DNA from: Dehalococcoidia bacterium
GTDB lineage: Bacteria > Chloroflexota > Dehalococcoidia > Lucifugimonadales > SHYT01
DNA length: 64,000 nt
Direction of reading: 5' to 3'
NCBI GenBank assembly: GCA_009693055.1
Contig: SHYA01000002.1
Coordinates: forward strand, 124,001 to 188,000
Positions 55,735 through 64,000 of this stretch are shown piece after piece (the first letter of the stretch is position 1; every line of letters begins with the position of its first letter). The translations under genes were made by a program, and so were the position numbers. The notes below the pieces were generated by a model. The model ran no database searches. It saw only the letters and a list, made by a program, of their open reading frames with translations, and had not been told where the DNA came from.

Positions 55735-55758
55735 CCCGAGGGGACGAGTCCCCTCGGG
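55735..55758. repeat. 10-bp inverted repeat upstream of the copper operon
   Basis: cccgagggga-cgag-tcccctcggg is a perfect stem with a 4-base loop and no T-run. It lies between the rpoB and csoR promoters and may insulate the two, or be another C/G hairpin element like those at 1406 and 58708. The rest of the 362-bp gap holds only the two promoters and the candidate operator. Confidence 0.5.
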
Positions 55759-55777
55759 AAAGCGTACGAGGCTGGGG

Positions 55778-55806
55778 TTGACGGTGAGGGACAGGCGCGG
55801 TATGCT
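55778..55806 (+). promoter_or_regulatory. csoR-copA promoter
   Basis: TTGACG (55778-55783), 17-bp spacer, TATGCT (55801-55806). The predicted start is near 55813, just before a candidate CsoR site. Confidence 0.65.
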
Positions 55807-55820
55807 GGCCCCTAAACCCG

Positions 55821-55839
55821 TACCCACTGGAAGGGGGTA
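55821..55839. promoter_or_regulatory. Candidate CsoR operator
   Basis: tacccactggaagggggta has TACCC and GGGTA half-sites around a G/C-rich centre, the layout of CsoR boxes. It lies between the predicted transcription start and the csoR ATG and overlaps the Shine-Dalgarno, so a bound repressor would block the operon until copper is present. Confidence 0.5.
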
Positions 55840-55844
55840 GTCGG

Positions 55845-56111
55845 ATGCGCGCGGAAAACAAGGCAGAAGCCATCAAACGCCTCCGGTACGCGGAGGGGCA
55901 CCTTGCCGCTGTCCAGCGGATGGTGGAGCAGGACAAGTACTGCGTGGACATCCTGAAGCAGCTCTTTGCCGTTCGCAAGTCCCTGGAACGGGTGGAAACG
56001 GTCCTCCTGCAGGGGCACCTCCAGAGTTGCGTGGTGGAGGGGATCCGCGGCGGCAAAGAGGGCCAGGTCCTCCAGGAGCTGGTTGATCTGTACGGAGTCG
56101 CCCGCAAGTAG
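55845..56111 (+). CDS. csoR: CsoR-family copper-sensing repressor
   Basis: An 88-residue all-helical DUF156 regulator. The copper ligands Cys33, His58 and Cys62 ([19 protein letters not shown]) have the same spacing (25 and 4) as Cys36-His61-Cys65 in M. tuberculosis CsoR, which supports Cu(I) sensing rather than formaldehyde or persulfide sensing. The N-terminal [22 protein letters not shown] helix is typical. It is upstream of copA by 20 bp, with a suitable operator and promoter. Confidence 0.93.
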   Translation: MRAENKAEAIKRLRYAEGHLAAVQRMVEQDKYCVDILKQLFAVRKSLERVETVLLQGHLQSCVVEGIRGGKEGQVLQELVDLYGVARK

Positions 56112-56131
56112 CCCCGTCCGAAGGACTGCGT

Positions 56132-58654
56132 ATGTCTACGAAGCAGCTCGCCAAGGTCGTCCTGCCTATTGAGGGGATGACGTGCGCCTCGTGTGTCCAC
56201 CACGTGGAGGCTGCGCTGAGCGAGGTGCCCGGCGTGGCGGACGCGCAGGTGAACCTTGCGACTGAGCAGGCGGTGGTGGCGCGGGACGCGGGCGTCGTGC
56301 CGCTGGCCGCCCTGGTTGCTGCCGTGGACGGCGCCGGCTACAAGGTGCCGCTGGAGCGCGTTGTCTTGCGCATCGGTGGGATGACGTGCGCCTCGTGCGT
56401 CCAGCACGTGGAGGAGGCGCTGAAGGAGGCGCCGGGGGTCGTGGCCGCCGCGGTCAACCTGGCCACCGAGCGCGCAACTGTGGAGTACGTGCCTGGCATG
56501 GCCACGCTTCCGGCGCTGCGTTCAGGTGTGGAGGACGCGGGCTACACCGTGGAAGTGATCCTGACCCCGGGCGAGGTTGATGAAGCAGGCGTGAGGGTCC
56601 GGCGCGAGCGCGAGCTAACGGCTCTCCGCCTGAAGGTGACGTTCAGCCTCGTCGTGGCTGCCGCGGTCATGGCGCTGATGTGGAGCCCAGTCCTGGAGGT
56701 GTTCAGCCCGTTCTCGCTCAACCTCCTCCTGCTGGCAGTCGCTACGCCGGTCCAGTTCTGGGCTGGACAGAGCTTCTACGCCGGCGCGTGGCGTTCGCTG
56801 AAATCAAGAACGCCCACCATGAACACGCTCGTGGCCCTGGGCACCTCCGCGGCGTTCCTGTACAGCGTTGGCGCGACGTTCTTCAGCGGCTTCTTTGACG
56901 AGACCCACGGCGACATGGCGGGCGCCACGTTCGGCCACGAAGGCGGCACGTACTTTGACGCCTCGGTCACCATCATCGGGCTTGTCCTGCTGGGAAGGTA
57001 TCTTGAGGCCCGCGCCAAGTGGCGCACCTCAGACGCCATTCGCAGGCTCATGCGGCTGCAGGCGACCTCGGCGCGCCTTCTGCGCGACGGCCATGAGGTG
57101 CAGGTGCCGTTGGAGGAGGTCGTCCCGGGGGATGTGGTGGTGGTGCGGCCAGGGGAACGCTTTCCGGTGGACGGTGTCGTGGTGGCGGGCGCGTCATCCG
57201 TGGACGAGTCCATGCTCACCGGGGAGAGCATGTCGGTGGAAAAGGCGCCCGGCAGCCAGGTGTTTGGCGCTACGGTCAACCAGCAGGGGGGCGTAACCTA
57301 CCGGGCCTCCAAGGTGGGTAAGGATACGATGCTGGCCCAGATTGTCCGGCTGGTGCAGGAAGCGCAGGGCTCAAAGGCGCCAATCCAGGGCGTCGCGGAC
57401 AAGGTGGTTGCCTGGTTCGTCCCGATGGTGCTTGGTGCAGCCGCGGTGACCTTCACCATGTGGGCGGTGACCGGGCCGCACCCTGCACTCACCCTTGCGC
57501 TCTTGAACACCGTGGCGGTGCTGATCATCGCGTGCCCATGCGCGATGGGGCTGGCTACGCCGACCGCCATCATCGTCGGCATGGGGCGCGGGGCGGAGCA
57601 GGGCGTGCTCGTGCGTAACGCCACGGCGCTTGAGATGCTCCACAAGGTGGACGCCGTGATTCTGGACAAAACGGGGACCCTGACCAGGGGCAAGCCCGTC
57701 GTTACCGACGTGGTGGCGGCCAGTGGTTCAGAAGATGAGGTGTTGGCGCTCGCCGCCGCCGCCGAGAGCCGCTCCGAGCATCCTGTAGCGCACGCGATTA
57801 TGGCGGAGGCGCGCCGGCGCGGGGCTCCTTTCGAAGAGCCGTCGGAGTTTGCCGCGCTCGCCGGCCAGGGGGTGACGGCCCGGGTGAACGGCTTTTCTTT
57901 GCTGTTAGGCAACCCAGGCCTGATGCGTGCGCGGGGGATAGTCTTGGACGGCCTGGAGACGCGGGGCGAAAGCCTGGCAAGCGATGGGAAGACGCCTCTC
58001 TACGTGGCGGTCAACGGCCAGGCGGTCGGACTCGTGGCCGTCGCGGACACGCTCAGGCCGGAGGCCGCCAAGGTGGTCAAGCAGCTCCAGGCGCTTGGCA
58101 TCCAGATCATCATGCTGACGGGTGACAACCGCCGAGTGGCGGACGCTATCGCGAAAGAACTTGGGATAGAGCGGACGATGGCGGAGGTGCTGCCTCAGGA
58201 CAAGGCGCAAGTGGTCCGGGCCCTGCAGGCCGAAGGAAGGCGCGTCGCCGTGGTGGGCGACGGCATCAACGACGCTCCCGCTCTGGCCCAGGCGGACGTG
58301 GGGATCGCGATGGGCACCGGCACCGACCTGGCCATGGAGGCCGCCGATGTCACGCTTCTTGGCGGCGATTTGCGCGGCCTCGTGCGCGCCTTTCACCTGA
58401 GCACTGCGACCATCCGCACCATTAAGCAAAACCTTTTCTGGGCCTTCTTTTACAACGTTGCGCTCATCCCCGTGGCTGCGGGGGTGCTCTATCCGGTGTT
58501 CGCCGGCCCCGGCGTGCCCGGTGGGCTGCGCTATCTGCTCGGGGAGTTTGGCTTCCTCAACCCCGTGCTCGCCGCGCTGGCGATGGCCTTTAGCTCCGTT
58601 TCCGTGGTGAGCAACTCCTTGCGCCTTCGGAGGGTGGGTGGACGAGAGGACTGA
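56132..58654 (+). CDS. copA: Cu(I)-exporting P-type ATPase
   Basis: An 840-residue P1B-type ATPase. Two N-terminal heavy-metal domains carry GMTCASC (Cys18/Cys21 and Cys86/Cys89). The membrane metal site is Cys468-Pro-Cys470 ([12 protein letters not shown]). Asp512 in DKTGTLTRG is phosphorylated. SEHPVAHAI and [10 protein letters not shown] complete the nucleotide and hinge regions. Eight membrane spans are expected. It moves Cu(I) or Ag(I) out of the cytoplasm. Co-transcribed with csoR; the small YHS gene follows about 200 bp later. Confidence 0.97.
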   Translation: MSTKQLAKVVLPIEGMTCASCVHHVEAALSEVPGVADAQVNLATEQAVVARDAGVVPLAALVAAVDGAGYKVPLERVVLRIGGMTCASCVQHVEEALKEAPGVVAAAVNLATERATVEYVPGMATLPALRSGVEDAGYTVEVILTPGEVDEAGVRVRRERELTALRLKVTFSLVVAAAVMALMWSPVLEVFSPFSLNLLLLAVATPVQFWAGQSFYAGAWRSLKSRTPTMNTLVALGTSAAFLYSVGATFFSGFFDETHGDMAGATFGHEGGTYFDASVTIIGLVLLGRYLEARAKWRTSDAIRRLMRLQATSARLLRDGHEVQVPLEEVVPGDVVVVRPGERFPVDGVVVAGASSVDESMLTGESMSVEKAPGSQVFGATVNQQGGVTYRASKVGKDTMLAQIVRLVQEAQGSKAPIQGVADKVVAWFVPMVLGAAAVTFTMWAVTGPHPALTLALLNTVAVLIIACPCAMGLATPTAIIVGMGRGAEQGVLVRNATALEMLHKVDAVILDKTGTLTRGKPVVTDVVAASGSEDEVLALAAAAESRSEHPVAHAIMAEARRRGAPFEEPSEFAALAGQGVTARVNGFSLLLGNPGLMRARGIVLDGLETRGESLASDGKTPLYVAVNGQAVGLVAVADTLRPEAAKVVKQLQALGIQIIMLTGDNRRVADAIAKELGIERTMAEVLPQDKAQVVRALQAEGRRVAVVGDGINDAPALAQADVGIAMGTGTDLAMEAADVTLLGGDLRGLVRAFHLSTATIRTIKQNLFWAFFYNVALIPVAAGVLYPVFAGPGVPGGLRYLLGEFGFLNPVLAALAMAFSSVSVVSNSLRLRRVGGRED

Positions 58655-58707
58655 GTGTCTGGATCTACGGTGCCGCAGGGGCGGGCCGGACTTGGCCTAA
58701 CCCCCGG

Positions 58708-58730
58708 CCCCTTCCCTACGAGGGAAGGGG
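58708..58730. terminator. Hairpin after copA / C-rich intergenic repeat
   Basis: ccccttccct-acg-agggaagggg is a perfect 10-bp stem, followed by a smaller one (ccccg-cat-cgggg, 58743-58755). It may end the copA transcript, but the 'taacccccggccccttccct' context is the same type of C-rich element as at 1441-1480 and may be a dispersed repeat. Confidence 0.5.
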
Positions 58731-58854
58731 CGATTTGCCCCTCCCCGCATCGGGGAATGATTAGGGGGGATGTCAAGCTTCGGGAAGAGACCTACCCGTT
58801 GGGTCTCCCCCAAGTAGGGGTCAAGGGATGAACGCATGCGAGGGAGGAGAGGCT

Positions 58855-59007
58855 ATGGCGGTTGACCCGGTCTGCAAGATGCAGGTGGACGAGAAGAACC
58901 CGCCCGGCGGCAAGGCGGCCTACCGAGGGAAGAGTTACTACTTCTGCGCGCCCGGCTGCCGAAAGTCGTTTGAAAAGTCCCCTGAGAAGTACATCAAGAC
59001 GGCATAG
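58855..59007 (+). CDS. YHS-domain metal-binding protein, 50 residues
   Basis: A complete single-domain YHS protein. [14 protein letters not shown] at the start and [25 protein letters not shown] at the end hold the conserved cysteines of the family (DPVC, FC, GC). The Shine-Dalgarno AGGGAGGAGAGG sits before the ATG. An in-frame ATG at 58828 has no comparable signal. YHS domains are often found fused to, or next to, copper and heavy-metal ATPases, where they probably bind the metal. This one lies about 200 bp after copA and may be read from the same transcript or alone. Confidence 0.88.
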   Translation: MAVDPVCKMQVDEKNPPGGKAAYRGKSYYFCAPGCRKSFEKSPEKYIKTA

Positions 59008-59015
59008 CTGGACGG

Positions 59016-59044
59016 TTGCCGTTCTGGCGGGCCGATGCTACGAT
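59016..59044 (+). promoter_or_regulatory. tRNA-Asp promoter
   Basis: TTGCCG (59016-59021), 17-bp spacer, TACGAT (59039-59044) preceded by TGC (extended -10). It lies about 60 bp before the mature tRNA. Confidence 0.5.
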
Positions 59045-59102
59045 AGACGTTGCCCTTCGTTGAGCTGCTTGCACGCGCGGCACTGTTTGCTGTTTCCAAC
59101 GC

Positions 59103-59179
59103 GGCCCGGTGGTGTAGCGGCCTAACATACCTCCCTGTCACGGAGGAGACCGGGGGTTCGAATCCCCTCCGGGTCGCCA
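59103..59179 (+). tRNA. tRNA-Asp (GTC anticodon)
   Basis: A full cloverleaf can be drawn. The acceptor stem ggcccgg pairs with ccgggtc (one G-T pair), the discriminator base is G and CCA is encoded. The anticodon stem-loop is cctcc-ctgtcac-ggagg with GTC. The T arm is ccggg-ggttcgaatc-ccc type with GTTCGAATC. The D arm holds gtgtagcggcctaac. Length is 77 bases with CCA. Confidence 0.95.
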
Positions 59180-59239
59180 AAGCAAAGAGTCCCGCGCCTT
59201 TACTCACTTCCTGCTGCGGCAGTGCCTTGGAGCCGCCCC

Positions 59240-59272
59240 TTAGACCGCAGTGGCCGCGTTCCCCTTCGTCAT
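59240..59272 (-). other. Ten-codon frame with perfect Shine-Dalgarno
   Basis: On the minus strand aaaggaggtga (59284-59274) is a full match to the anti-Shine-Dalgarno and is followed by ATG and a frame for MTKGNAATAV. This could be a leader peptide or the start of a gene whose remainder was lost; downstream frames give nothing recognisable. Confidence 0.35.
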
Positions 59273-59327
59273 GTCACCTCCTTTTTGAGGCCACGGAACG
59301 GACATGCTCAGCAAAAGGTAGGCGCCT

Positions 59328-59576
59328 GTGCAGGCCGACAGCAGCTTATTCGCGGACCCGGTCGTTGTCGTGGTAGCCGCCTTTGCAGGTGGTCTGCTGG
59401 CCCGCCTGCCGTTGTTGCTCGGCTACCTTGGGGCGGGCGTCGTCGAGGGTCCCATGCCCTCCACATTGTGGATGACGCCGGCGGCTCAACCTCCCTGCTC
59501 CGGCGGAGGGGGAGTGAGGATCAGGAGACGCCAGCAAGCGAGTACCCCGCCCAGTCCGGCTTCAAGCAACCTCTGA
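59328..59576 (+). pseudogene. Possible CPA2-type antiporter fragment
   Basis: From a GTG with aaaggtagg upstream, the segment LFADPVVVVVAAFAGGLLARLPLLLGYLGAGVVEGP resembles the first 40 residues of KefB/NhaS3-type cation/proton antiporters (GGLLARRL..PPLLGYLLAGVVIGP). After GP the frame turns into Pro/Gly/Arg-rich sequence, and no later antiporter segment follows. It is therefore probably a decayed gene start. The match is short and by eye only. Confidence 0.35.
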
Positions 59577-59711
59577 ACGCGCGCTACGGCGTGTTCGTTG
59601 AGAGTACCTTTCCAGAGCAGGGCCAGCGCTGCGTATTGACACCCCATCCGGCACCCCACTACCATTGAGCTATTCGGCTCCATCAACTCCTTCGTGAGGG
59701 GGGATAGCCTG

Positions 59712-60890
59712 TTGGAACCCATGCCACTTATCCGGTCGTACATTGGCGTAGAGGAAGAGCAGGAGGTGCTTGCCGCCCTCCGCTCAGGGCTCATCGGCAC
59801 CGGCCCCAGGACTGAACGGTTCGAAAAGGCGTTCGCCGCGTATCTTGGCAGGAAACACGCCATAGGCACCGACTCGTGCACCTCCGCGCTCCACCTTGCG
59901 CTCCGTACCTTTGGCGTGGGTCCCGGCGATGAAGTCATTACCACCCCAATGACCTTTGTGGCCACAGCCAACTCTATCATCTACGCCGGCGCCAAGCCGG
60001 TCTTTGTGGATGTGGAGCCTGACACCCTGAACATTGACCCAGAGCAGGTGCAGCGGGCGATAACGGCAAGGACGAAGGCGGTCATCCCGGTCCACCTGTA
60101 CGGCCATCCGTGCGAGATGGATGCGCTGGCCGCGCTCGCCAAGCGGCACCGCCTGAAAGTGGTGGGCGACTGCGCGCACGCTATTGAGGCCGAGTACCGG
60201 GGCAAGAAGGTGGGCGCGTTAGGCGATGCCGACTGCTTCTCGTTCTACGCCACCAAGAACCTGGCCACCGGGAACGGCGGCATGCTGGTGACGGACGATG
60301 ACCAGGTGGCGGCGGAGGTCCGCTCCCTGCGCGACCACGGGATGACGGAGGGGGCCTGGAACCGCTACCACAGCGGGGAGTTCGCCCATTTCGCCATGAC
60401 CAAGCTGGGGTACAAGTCCATCATGTGGGACCTCCCGGCTGCGCTCGGCCTGCACCAGCTTGCGCGGCTGGAGCAGCGGTACGGCAAGCGCGTGGCACTG
60501 GCGGCGCTGTACGAGGAGCTGCTGGCGCCGCTCGCCCCTGCGGTGCGGCCTTTGCGCCGTAGGGCGCACGTCCGGCACGCCTATCACTTGTATCCGGTCC
60601 TGCTCCACGGGGTGGACCGCGACCGCGTCGCCAACGAGCTGGTGCAGCGCGGGATCGGCGTGGGCGTCCACTACCGCCCGGTGCATCTGGAGCCGTTCTA
60701 CCAGGAGCACTACGGGCACAGACAGGGCGAGTTTCCTGTGGCGGAACAGGCGGCGGCGCGGCTCCTCTCCCTCCCCTTCTGGCCCGAGATGGCCGAAGAG
60801 GACGTGCGGCGCTGCGTGGACGAGTTGGGGAGGGCGGTCCGGGCTGTCGCTCACTCCACACGAGAGACGAGCGGCGACTGGGCAGGCTAG
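59712..60890 (+). CDS. DegT/DnrJ/EryC1/StrS-family sugar aminotransferase
   Basis: A 392-residue PLP enzyme that aminates keto-sugar nucleotides, or acts in cell-envelope glycan synthesis. MPLIRSYIGVEEEQEVLAALRSG is the family N-terminus, TDSCTSALHLALRTFGVGPGDEVITTPMTFVATANSI the cofactor region, and CFSFYATKNLATGNGGMLVT contains the PLP lysine. VGVHYRPVHLEPFY is the conserved C-terminal part. The TTG at 59712 is 7 bases after AGGGGGGA; an ATG at 59721 and a GTG at 59694 are alternatives. The glycosyltransferase 27 bp downstream suggests a small glycan or glycolipid unit. Confidence 0.9.
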   Translation: MEPMPLIRSYIGVEEEQEVLAALRSGLIGTGPRTERFEKAFAAYLGRKHAIGTDSCTSALHLALRTFGVGPGDEVITTPMTFVATANSIIYAGAKPVFVDVEPDTLNIDPEQVQRAITARTKAVIPVHLYGHPCEMDALAALAKRHRLKVVGDCAHAIEAEYRGKKVGALGDADCFSFYATKNLATGNGGMLVTDDDQVAAEVRSLRDHGMTEGAWNRYHSGEFAHFAMTKLGYKSIMWDLPAALGLHQLARLEQRYGKRVALAALYEELLAPLAPAVRPLRRRAHVRHAYHLYPVLLHGVDRDRVANELVQRGIGVGVHYRPVHLEPFYQEHYGHRQGEFPVAEQAAARLLSLPFWPEMAEEDVRRCVDELGRAVRAVAHSTRETSGDWAG

Positions 60891-60917
60891 CTGGAAACCA
60901 AGCTGGAGGCGGCTTAG

Positions 60918-62081
60918 ATGGCGGTTCTTGTACGGACAACGGAAGGGTCAGGCCTGGACCGGTACAGCCAGGAGCTGGCGCGCCTGCTCTCGGTGCAGGT
61001 GGTGACGACCAAGCGGTACAACCTGGGCATCCGGGCCTACTCCCTGGTGCGGGAGCTCGCCCGCTCCAAGCAGCTGGTGCACTGGCCTAACCAGCACTTT
61101 GGCCGCTATTCCTTTCTGGCCTCGCACCCGTTCGTCATCACGGTGCACGATCTTGAACGGCTTTGTTTCCCATCCTCCAAGGAGTCGCCGTGGGAAGCGT
61201 TCGGCTTGAAACTTGACGTGCTGGGCGTGAAGCGGGCCCGCCACATCATCGCCGTCTCTGAGAACACGAAGCGGGACCTTGTCCGTTACCTCAAGGTGCC
61301 GGAGGAGAGGGTCACCGTTGTCTATAATGGTGTCAACACGCGGGTCTTCAAGCCTACGAACGGGATGAATTTCGCGTCCCCGTTCCTACTCTACGTCGGT
61401 TCCGAGCGGCCTCGGAAAAACCTTGGCCGGTTGCTGGAGGCGTTTGCCCGGCTCAAAAAGAGCGGCGATTTCCCTGGACTCAAGCTCGTCAAGCTTGGTT
61501 CTGCCGGCCGGTACGACCGATTTCGACAGGAAACGCTGGGGGCCGTCCGGCGCCTCGGCCTTGAAGAGGACGTGCTCTTTGTTGGGCCGGTGCCGGACGA
61601 AGAGCTCGCGGTGTACTATTCGTCGGCCCTCGCGCTCGTGTACCCCTCGCTCTACGAGGGGTTCGGGTTCCCAGTGCTGGAGGCCATGGCCTGCGCCTGT
61701 CCCGTCATCGCTTCCAACGTCTCCTCGATCCCCGAGGTTACCGGCGGGGCCGCGGTACTGGTGGACCCGTACGACGTGGAAGCGCTCTCCGCGGCGATGC
61801 GGCGCACGCTGACGGAACCCAGGCTGCGCGAGCGTCTTATCTCCCTGGGGCTGGAGCGGGCCAAGCTGTTCCCGTGGAGCAGGGCGGCCGAGGCCACGTG
61901 CGAGATTTACCGGACGGTTGAGGCGTCGCTCCGCGTTGTCCCCGCGCTTGCCTCCAGGCTGGTCCTGCCGAGGAGAGAAGACCTCCAGAAGCTGCCGCCG
62001 CAGCTGGTCGTCAGCGGGTGCATCGGCGCCGTCGCTGCGAGTCCTTACCCTGCGCCCTCCAATCTTGATCCCGGTCAGTAG
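60918..62081 (+). CDS. GT-B glycosyltransferase, family 4-like
   Basis: A 387-residue retaining glycosyltransferase. [47 protein letters not shown] and [23 protein letters not shown] are standard GT4 segments. The E-x7-E motif is [20 protein letters not shown]. The N-terminal domain is shorter than usual. The last 40 residues after the fold (from about position 345) are Pro/Val-rich and possibly disordered. It is paired with the DegT aminotransferase upstream; the acceptor is unknown. Confidence 0.88.
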   Translation: MAVLVRTTEGSGLDRYSQELARLLSVQVVTTKRYNLGIRAYSLVRELARSKQLVHWPNQHFGRYSFLASHPFVITVHDLERLCFPSSKESPWEAFGLKLDVLGVKRARHIIAVSENTKRDLVRYLKVPEERVTVVYNGVNTRVFKPTNGMNFASPFLLYVGSERPRKNLGRLLEAFARLKKSGDFPGLKLVKLGSAGRYDRFRQETLGAVRRLGLEEDVLFVGPVPDEELAVYYSSALALVYPSLYEGFGFPVLEAMACACPVIASNVSSIPEVTGGAAVLVDPYDVEALSAAMRRTLTEPRLRERLISLGLERAKLFPWSRAAEATCEIYRTVEASLRVVPALASRLVLPRREDLQKLPPQLVVSGCIGAVAASPYPAPSNLDPGQ

Positions 62082-62127
62082 CCCCGTGCTGATGCCTACC
62101 GCCAGCAGAGCAATGAGGAGGATGACC

Positions 62128-62790
62128 ATGCTGTCGCTTCGTACCGTCCGTGTTCCCGCGCTCATTGGTGTCGCTGTACTGTTGCTGACCGCGCTGGCCT
62201 GCGGCTCGGATAACGAGTCGAGTGCGCCCGCGCCGTCGCCACAACCCGCCGCCGCGGCCATGGCATCCGGACCGAAGCGGTGGAGCACCGCGCCCGCGAT
62301 GACGATTGACAAGAACAAACAGTACACCGCGACGCTGAAGACGAGCAAGGGGGCGATAGTCGTGGAGTTGTTCGCCAAGGAAGCGCCGGTCACCGTGAAC
62401 AATTTCGTGTTCTTGGCGCGCCAGGGGTTCTATGATGGCGTGAAGTTCCACCGGATCATCAAGGACTTCATGGTGCAGACGGGTGACCCCCTTGGGACCG
62501 GGAGCGGCGGCCCGGGGTACAGCTTCCGCGACGAGCCCGTGACGAAGCCGTACGTGCGTGGCACGCTCGCTATGGCGAACGCGGGACCCAACACCAACGG
62601 AAGCCAGTTCTTTATCGTGCACCAGGACTACGGGCTCCAGCCCAAATACACCATCTTCGGCGTTGTGCAGCAGGGCCTGGACGTGCTGGACGCCATTGCG
62701 AACACGCCGGTGCAGCGCACTCCTTCCGGAGAGCCCTCCCAACCCACAGAGACGGTGCTCATCCAGTCGGTGGAGATTGCAGAGAAGTAG
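62128..62790 (+). CDS. Lipoprotein cyclophilin-type peptidyl-prolyl isomerase
   Basis: A 220-residue exported isomerase. The N-terminus [26 protein letters not shown] is a signal peptide ending in a lipobox (ALAC). A Ser/Pro/Ala linker follows, then a compact cyclophilin domain: [50 protein letters not shown] and [14 protein letters not shown]. It would aid protein folding at the outer face of the cytoplasmic membrane. The ATG at 62128 is 6 bases after AGGAGG; the ATG at 62122 is too close to the signal. Confidence 0.92.
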   Translation: MLSLRTVRVPALIGVAVLLLTALACGSDNESSAPAPSPQPAAAAMASGPKRWSTAPAMTIDKNKQYTATLKTSKGAIVVELFAKEAPVTVNNFVFLARQGFYDGVKFHRIIKDFMVQTGDPLGTGSGGPGYSFRDEPVTKPYVRGTLAMANAGPNTNGSQFFIVHQDYGLQPKYTIFGVVQQGLDVLDAIANTPVQRTPSGEPSQPTETVLIQSVEIAEK

Positions 62791-62839
62791 CGTCACTTCG
62801 CTGCCGGCGCCTTGCGGGTGTGACAAAAGAGGAGGAAGC

Positions 62840-63259
62840 ATGCCGATCAAGTTTACCGAAGAGATGAAGGAGCTGATCAACAACGCGCTGGCGAACAAGA
62901 CTGCGTGTTTTGTGGGGTCGGCGTCCAAGAAGGGCGAGCCGATGGTGACCTACCGGGGGAGCGTGATGGTGTTTGATGACCAGCGCCTCGCCTGGTGGGA
63001 GCGCGGCAAAAAGAAGACGTGGGACAACATCCGGGAGAACCCACGCGTGGTAGTGGTGTTTGTGGACTTCACGAAGCACGCCGCCTGGAAGATCCATGGC
63101 AGTGCCCGGGTCTATGAGACCGGGCCGGTCAGGGAGCAGGTGATGCAGCGGACGGTGCCCCAGGAGCTGAGTTACGATCCGGAGCGCAAAGGCGCGGCCG
63201 TGGTCATTGACGTGGACCTTATCACCGATTTTCTAGAGACCCCGCTCCAGACCAGATAG
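62840..63259 (+). CDS. Pyridoxamine-5'-phosphate-oxidase-fold flavoprotein
   Basis: A 139-residue single-domain split-barrel protein. KFTEEMKELINNALANKTACFVGSASKKGEPMVTYRGSVMVFDDQRLAWWERGKKKTWDNIRENPRVVVVFVD matches the common order of PPOX/FMN-binding proteins, ending with an IDVDLITDF strand. It probably binds FMN or F420 as a dimer, with redox or stress-related activity; the substrate is unknown. Shine-Dalgarno gaggaggaag precedes the ATG. It is in line with the cyclophilin and VOC genes but need not be functionally linked. Confidence 0.83.
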   Translation: MPIKFTEEMKELINNALANKTACFVGSASKKGEPMVTYRGSVMVFDDQRLAWWERGKKKTWDNIRENPRVVVVFVDFTKHAAWKIHGSARVYETGPVREQVMQRTVPQELSYDPERKGAAVVIDVDLITDFLETPLQTR

Positions 63260-63317
63260 GGAGAGCGGCACGCCGGTAGTGGTCTGGCCGCAGGAACCCA
63301 CAGGTGCTGGTGTCTCC

Positions 63318-63713
63318 ATGATTGAGGACCTGGCCGGTGTCATCTTTTGGACCGATAACCTGGAGGAGATGGCCAGGTTTTACCGCGAAGCGCTCAGGTT
63401 GCCGGTGCACTCGGACCACGGCGACTTTGTGGCCTTCCAGGTACGGCCGGGGATGCGCTTGAGCATTGGGAAACATTCCAAGGTGCGCGGCCGCGCTAAA
63501 GACCCGTACAGAATCACCGTCAATCTGCGGGTTGCCGACATTCAGAAGAGCTATCGAGCCCTCATGCGCCGGGGGGTCCAGTTCATCCGGCCACCGGAGG
63601 CTGAGGAATGGGGCGGATGGGTGGCGACCTTTCAAGACCCTGACGGAAACCTGTTGCAGCTGTTCCAGTTCACAGAGCGGGGCGTGAGCAGCCGCAAAGC
63701 CCCCGAACTGTAA
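63318..63713 (+). CDS. VOC-superfamily (glyoxalase/dioxygenase-like) protein
   Basis: A 131-residue vicinal-oxygen-chelate fold protein with two beta-alpha-beta-beta-beta units. IEDLAGVIFWTDNLEEMARFYREALRLPV starts the first and RITVNLRVADIQKSYRALMRRGVQFIRPPE the second. FQDPDGNLLQLFQ ends it with a usual metal-proximal Glu/Gln position. Metal ligands are not certain. The ATG at 63318 has a weak Shine-Dalgarno; a GTG at 63279 would add 13 residues. Function cannot be assigned beyond the fold. Confidence 0.8.
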   Translation: MIEDLAGVIFWTDNLEEMARFYREALRLPVHSDHGDFVAFQVRPGMRLSIGKHSKVRGRAKDPYRITVNLRVADIQKSYRALMRRGVQFIRPPEAEEWGGWVATFQDPDGNLLQLFQFTERGVSSRKAPEL

Positions 63714-63780
63714 TACGCCCGCGCCATGACGGTGTGCTGAAGGCGCTCCCCTCTCGCCTCCAACACACCGACACTGCGGC

Positions 63781-63999
63781 CTAAACCAGTTCCAGTTGGC
63801 GTTCCCGTGGATGGATCACCGTGTCGCCTGCGCACGCCGCTTGACCGTCCAGCCCGTAGCGACGGCGCAGGTCGCGCACCACGGCCAGCACCTCGTCGGT
63901 ATACCGGTCTGGGGCGTACGCGCCTCGATAGAGACGGGCGTACAACGGGTTCAAGTGCGGGTACGCCTCGCGGATAAAGGGCATGAACCATTCCCGCGA
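63781..63999 (-). CDS. Radical-SAM protein (Rv2578c/spore-photolyase-like), 3' end
   Basis: The frame is open to the window edge; 72 C-terminal residues are present. SREWFMPFIREAYPHLNPLYARLYRGAYAPDRYTDEVLAVVRDLRRRYGL is typical of the C-terminal helices of Rv2578c-type radical-SAM proteins, whose cysteine motif would lie outside the window. The end, HPRERQLELV, is a short tail. The 67-bp gap to the VOC gene shows nothing notable. Confidence 0.68.
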   Translation of the reverse strand, partial: SREWFMPFIREAYPHLNPLYARLYRGAYAPDRYTDEVLAVVRDLRRRYGLDGQAACAGDTVIHPRERQLELV

Positions 64000-64000
64000 A

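Larger units (their letters stand above)
59180..59711. other. Gene-poor stretch after tRNA-Asp
   Basis: About 530 bp with no intact gene. It contains a possible remnant of a cation/proton antiporter gene (59328-59576) and, on the minus strand, a perfect Shine-Dalgarno leading to a ten-codon frame (59240-59272). Codon quality is poor throughout, so decay of an older gene is likely. Confidence 0.55.

Noticed and set aside
61386-62129. Minus-strand frame starting [20 protein letters not shown], which looks like a membrane anchor
   Set aside because: It overlaps the conserved glycosyltransferase for almost its whole length, lacks a Shine-Dalgarno and turns into Arg/Pro-rich sequence; the hydrophobic start is probably accidental.

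Overview
This 64 kb window is a high-GC bacterial chromosome segment. By eye it has no prophage, insertion sequence, rRNA operon or CRISPR array. The gene content best fits an environmental Chloroflexota, of the Dehalococcoidia/SAR202 type: a luciferase-like flavin monooxygenase, several drug-type MFS exporters, etfBA, short dispersed intergenic repeats and a mix of hopanoid and house-keeping genes. That placement is an inference made without database searches, and I hold it at moderate confidence only.

Layout. 1-3.3 kb: the 3' part of gatA, an alpha/beta hydrolase and a CADD-family diiron protein, all in very C-rich codons. 3.3-9.7 kb: a MarR regulator that appears leaderless and autoregulated, then four tandem MFS exporters forming two paralogous pairs. 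9.8-17.5 kb (minus strand): gmk, aroA, tyrA, an M50 protease, an unknown protein, then a lipid module made of an HAD-IB phosphatase and an 808-residue fatty-acyl reductase/acyltransferase fusion. 17.8-23.1 kb: folD, a small membrane protein, an EmrB-type exporter, a luciferase-like oxidoreductase and a PAP2 phosphatase. 23.3-27.7 kb: etfB-etfA, an unknown gene and an ABC-2 exporter. 27.7-28.2 kb: a gene-free repeat cluster. 28.2-30.9 kb (minus): a shortened PSP1 protein, holB and lysA.

31.1-45.6 kb is the centrepiece: a tightly packed run of fourteen plus-strand genes. It carries a prenyl diphosphate synthase, hpnC-hpnD-hpnE (squalene), shc (cyclisation), hpnH-hpnG-hpnA (side chain and associated epimerase) and a YjbQ-like protein. 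It then continues, with overlapping reading frames, into a D-2-hydroxyacid-dehydrogenase-like protein that lacks two catalytic residues, an FGGY sugar kinase, a class II aldolase, an unknown protein and an SDR epimerase. Radical-SAM enzyme, nucleosidase, kinase and aldolase in one run suggest a pathway for the ribose or deoxyribose part of hopanoid side-chain chemistry. This is the best candidate for an undescribed system here.

45.6-55.5 kb (minus): fabI, a BioD/DRTGG-like ATPase, rpoC and rpoB. 55.8-59.0 kb: a copper module (csoR, copA and a 50-residue YHS protein). Then come tRNA-Asp, a gene-poor degenerate stretch, a DegT aminotransferase, a glycosyltransferase, a lipoprotein cyclophilin, a PPOX-type flavoprotein, a VOC protein and, at the right edge, the 3' end of a radical-SAM gene.

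Several sigma70-like promoters are visible (TTGACN, 16-17 bp, TANNNT). The MarR and rpoB promoters have identical hexamers and spacing. GTG and TTG starts and four-base overlaps between genes are common.
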